A stretch of DNA of 7,621 nucleotides from Pseudomonadota bacterium (GTDB lineage: Bacteria > Pseudomonadota > Gammaproteobacteria > Steroidobacterales > Steroidobacteraceae): positions 1-7,621 of the forward strand of contig JAJZLX010000433.1 in assembly GCA_021850555.1 (NCBI GenBank). Direction: 5' to 3'. The notes beneath the pieces are model-generated. The model was not told where the DNA came from, did no database searches, and saw only the letters and a program-made list of their open reading frames with translations. Shown piece after piece: positions 6,047 through 7,621 of the stretch. The translations under genes and the position numbers were made by a program. The number at the start of each line of letters is the position of its first letter. Position 1 is the first letter of the stretch.

Positions 6047-7414
6047 TCACGCGACGGCCCGTAAATAATGCAACAGCTCTTCCTGAACTGCGGGATTGGC
6101 GCTCATCGTGAGCGTCAGACGTCCATTTGGGCGGGTCAGCCGTCCGGCGCGATGGATCAGACGCATTCTGCGAGTACCCAGCCGGACGAACGACCACCAG
6201 GGAGCGCGTTGCTCGGTGGTGTTGCGCTCTTGCAGGTCTGCCGCCATGGTCAGCTCGCGGTTGAGGTTGTGCGCCATGATCGCCGAGAGGAGCCAGGTTT
6301 GGTTGGCGGCGCGGCGCCTGCAAGGGATGTAGTCCATCTGCGTCTGCGACTTCAGCTCCGCGAAGATCGCCTCCTGCGCGCCGCGGCCGTTATGCAGCGC
6401 GAGGAGTTTGCGCGCAGACAAAGTGGCGTTAGTCAGGATGACTTTGAACTGATACCCGTACTCGTAGGGAGCGAAGAGAGTCAACTGCACCGGCTCCTTG
6501 CGCTGCTTGGGCTCCCGAGTACGGATGAAGATGAAGCGGCGCGTCTCGGTCCAGCACTTCGGCTTCCAGTAGCACTCGAAGAAACTGACGTCTCGACCCG
6601 CTCGGTGCCAGATGATTCGCTTCTCGACCTTCTTCTTCAGCTGCGTCAGCCGCTCGAAGGGAACCGAGATCGTGTACTGGATGCTCAGGGCGTCCAGCGC
6701 GCTGACGATCTCATCGGAGAAGAACGCGCTGTCCATGCGCACCTCGAGGATCACCTGGGGCAGGATTCGCCGGATTTCATTGAGGCAGGCGAGGATGAAG
6801 GCCCGGGCACCGTTCGAATCATGGACATTGCCGGGGCGGTGCCAGACATCGAGCACCTGACCAGTCTGTGCCACGGTGCAGAAGAGCGGGTAGTAGCTCC
6901 TCTGCCCCTTCCTTTTCTTGTTGTAGCCGACTGCCGTGCCCTCGGCCATGCGCGTGGTGCCGAGCACCGAGCCGTCAAAGTCCAGCGTCAGCCGTGCCGG
7001 GGCGATGCTCTTCAGCCGATCGAGCACCAGCGAGCGAGACAGCGCCCGCAGGTGCTTCACCGCCGTCTTGTCCACTCCATCCAGCGTCCGACTCACCGTG
7101 GCCACATCCGGCAGGCGCTTCAGGCCGAGCGTGCGGCGCACGACCGGATCATCCTCGTAATAGCGCAGGTCCGAGAGTCGCCGGTACCCGATCAGCAGAT
7201 GCACGATCAAGAGCATCACGATCGAGGCGTGGCCGAATATCGGGCTCACCTTCAGGTGCTCGAAGCATCCCCGCAGGCGCGCCTTCAGTCCAAGCCGCTC
7301 GAACACGGGTTGAAACACGACGAGCCCGGCGAAGGAGGTCAGCTGCTGGTCCTCGAAGCGGATCTCAGGCAGCGCGCGGGCTTTCCAGTGGACCTCGGAC
7401 TTGCTATTCTTCAT
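6047..7414 (-). CDS. IS1380-family DDE transposase
   Basis: A 455-residue RNase H-fold transposase. LTLDFDGSVLGTTRM contains the first catalytic aspartate (Asp145 or Asp147), and LEVRMDSAFFSD contains the second (Asp228). The glutamate is Glu348 in the sequence HNGRGAQEAIFAELK, which fits the Y(2)R(3)E(6)K signature of IS4/IS1380-type enzymes, with His341 at the Tyr position and Lys355 at the end. GYNKKRKGQRSYYPL and WHRPGNVHDSNGA are also typical of IS1380 transposases. It cuts and joins the element's ends. The ATG complementary to 7412-7414 (MKNSKSEVHWKARALPE) is chosen because AGAGAGG lies 11 bases upstream and a likely promoter overlaps the earlier in-frame candidates (TTG at 7501, ATG at 7462). 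No stop or missing catalytic residue is seen, so the enzyme appears functional. The long open frame on the opposite strand is its shadow. Confidence 0.95.
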   Translation of the reverse strand: MKNSKSEVHWKARALPEIRFEDQQLTSFAGLVVFQPVFERLGLKARLRGCFEHLKVSPIFGHASIVMLLIVHLLIGYRRLSDLRYYEDDPVVRRTLGLKRLPDVATVSRTLDGVDKTAVKHLRALSRSLVLDRLKSIAPARLTLDFDGSVLGTTRMAEGTAVGYNKKRKGQRSYYPLFCTVAQTGQVLDVWHRPGNVHDSNGARAFILACLNEIRRILPQVILEVRMDSAFFSDEIVSALDALSIQYTISVPFERLTQLKKKVEKRIIWHRAGRDVSFFECYWKPKCWTETRRFIFIRTREPKQRKEPVQLTLFAPYEYGYQFKVILTNATLSARKLLALHNGRGAQEAIFAELKSQTQMDYIPCRRRAANQTWLLSAIMAHNLNRELTMAADLQERNTTEQRAPWWSFVRLGTRRMRLIHRAGRLTRPNGRLTLTMSANPAVQEELLHYLRAVA

Positions 7415-7457
7415 CGAGACGGTCGCCTCTCTGGGTTGGTTGATGTGTCGCAACACA

Positions 7458-7466
7458 ATCATAGCA
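7458..7466 (-). promoter_or_regulatory. Extended -10 element of the transposase promoter
   Basis: Read leftward, TGCTATGAT has the TGn extension and five of six bases of TATAAT. No good -35 lies 16-18 bases upstream, as is common for extended -10 promoters. Transcription would begin near 7451, leaving a leader of about 37 bases before the ATG at 7414. Confidence 0.4.
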
Positions 7467-7514
7467 GAGTTGAGGCCGTCTTTTCGTTTGAAAACCAACA
7501 AATTTCCCGCCCTT

Positions 7515-7539
7515 CAACTCTCACCTTCGGTGAAAGTTG
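7515..7539. repeat. Hairpin inside the transposase-proximal end of the IS
   Basis: CAACTCTCACC (7515-7525) pairs with GGTGAAAGTTG (7529-7539) with a single mismatch and a three-base loop. It lies between the IS end and the putative transposase promoter. It would fold in transcripts entering from outside the element, but no T-run follows it on the transposase-coding strand. Confidence 0.55.
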
Positions 7540-7602
7540 TGCAATCCCATCAGGTGCTCGCTCAGACTGGAATTGCAGGCTCGCGAGCTCATGAGACGCG
7601 AA

Positions 7603-7612
7603 ATTCATGCAA
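7603..7612 (-). repeat. IS terminal inverted repeat, transposase-proximal end
   Basis: Read leftward this is TTGCATGAAT, matching the other terminus at nine of ten bases. Only nine bases of flanking DNA remain in the window, too few to judge the target duplication well. Confidence 0.55.
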
Positions 7613-7621
7613 CTGGCGGGT

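Larger units (their letters stand above)
6024..7612 (-). mobile_element. IS1380-family insertion sequence
   Basis: A 1589-bp element containing one leftward transposase gene and bounded by matching ends: TTGCATAAAT at 6024-6033 and, in inverse orientation, TTGCATGAAT at 7603-7612. The length and single 455-residue DDE transposase fit the IS1380 family. The transposase stop is 14 bp inside the left repeat, and about 190 bp of non-coding sequence separates its start from the right end. No duplicated target (usually 4-5 bp in this family) is evident: the flanks read CCAATCC on the left and CTGGCGGGT on the right. The ends may therefore be misplaced by a base or two, or one flank may have been rearranged. 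The family call rests on the transposase; the termini are less certain. Confidence 0.8.

Noticed and set aside
6068..7594. A 508-codon rightward open frame opposite the transposase
   Set aside because: It lies entirely antisense to a transposase with full catalytic signatures, and its composition (rich in Arg, Gln, His, Glu) is what a GC-rich antisense frame gives. It is a shadow.

Overview
The window looks like chromosomal DNA from a high-GC Gram-negative bacterium, most likely a proteobacterium. This rests on GC-rich third codon positions, an FtrA-type regulator and an IS1380-family insertion sequence. The sequence alone does not fix the genus.

Left third (1-3266): an intact, tightly packed block. 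A GlxA/FtrA-type AraC regulator is read leftward and runs off the left edge. It is divergent from a rightward three-gene unit: a single-domain rhodanese, a group II PLP-dependent decarboxylase and a GNAT acetyltransferase. The decarboxylase start overlaps the rhodanese stop (by 8 bp for the GTG start preferred here), and decarboxylase and acetyltransferase share an ATGA junction, so the three are probably one transcript with coupled translation. The 74-bp divergent spacer carries a nearly concentric inverted repeat that could be the regulator's operator. A reasonable hypothesis is that the regulator controls the operon, that the decarboxylase makes an amine and that the GNAT protein acetylates it. 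The substrate is not visible from sequence.

Middle (3267-6023): a less compact region. It has one convincing small gene, an exported protein of about 136 residues with a His/Cys-rich core, plus a frameshifted OsmC-like gene lacking both redox cysteines of classical OsmC. The rest is stretches with no clear gene and a coding-like remnant in two frames that the insertion sequence cuts off. Inverted repeats lie at the GNAT stop and downstream of the exported-protein gene.

Right end (6024-7612): an apparently complete IS1380-family element of about 1.6 kb. It holds one leftward DDE transposase, imperfect terminal repeats beginning TTGCAT, and an internal hairpin upstream of the transposase promoter. 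No target-site duplication is evident.

No tRNA, rRNA, CRISPR array or origin was recognised. The most unusual items are the His/Cys-rich exported protein, the rhodanese-decarboxylase-acetyltransferase operon beside FtrA, and the cysteine-free OsmC-like pseudogene. I see no clear evidence of a wholly new multi-gene system.
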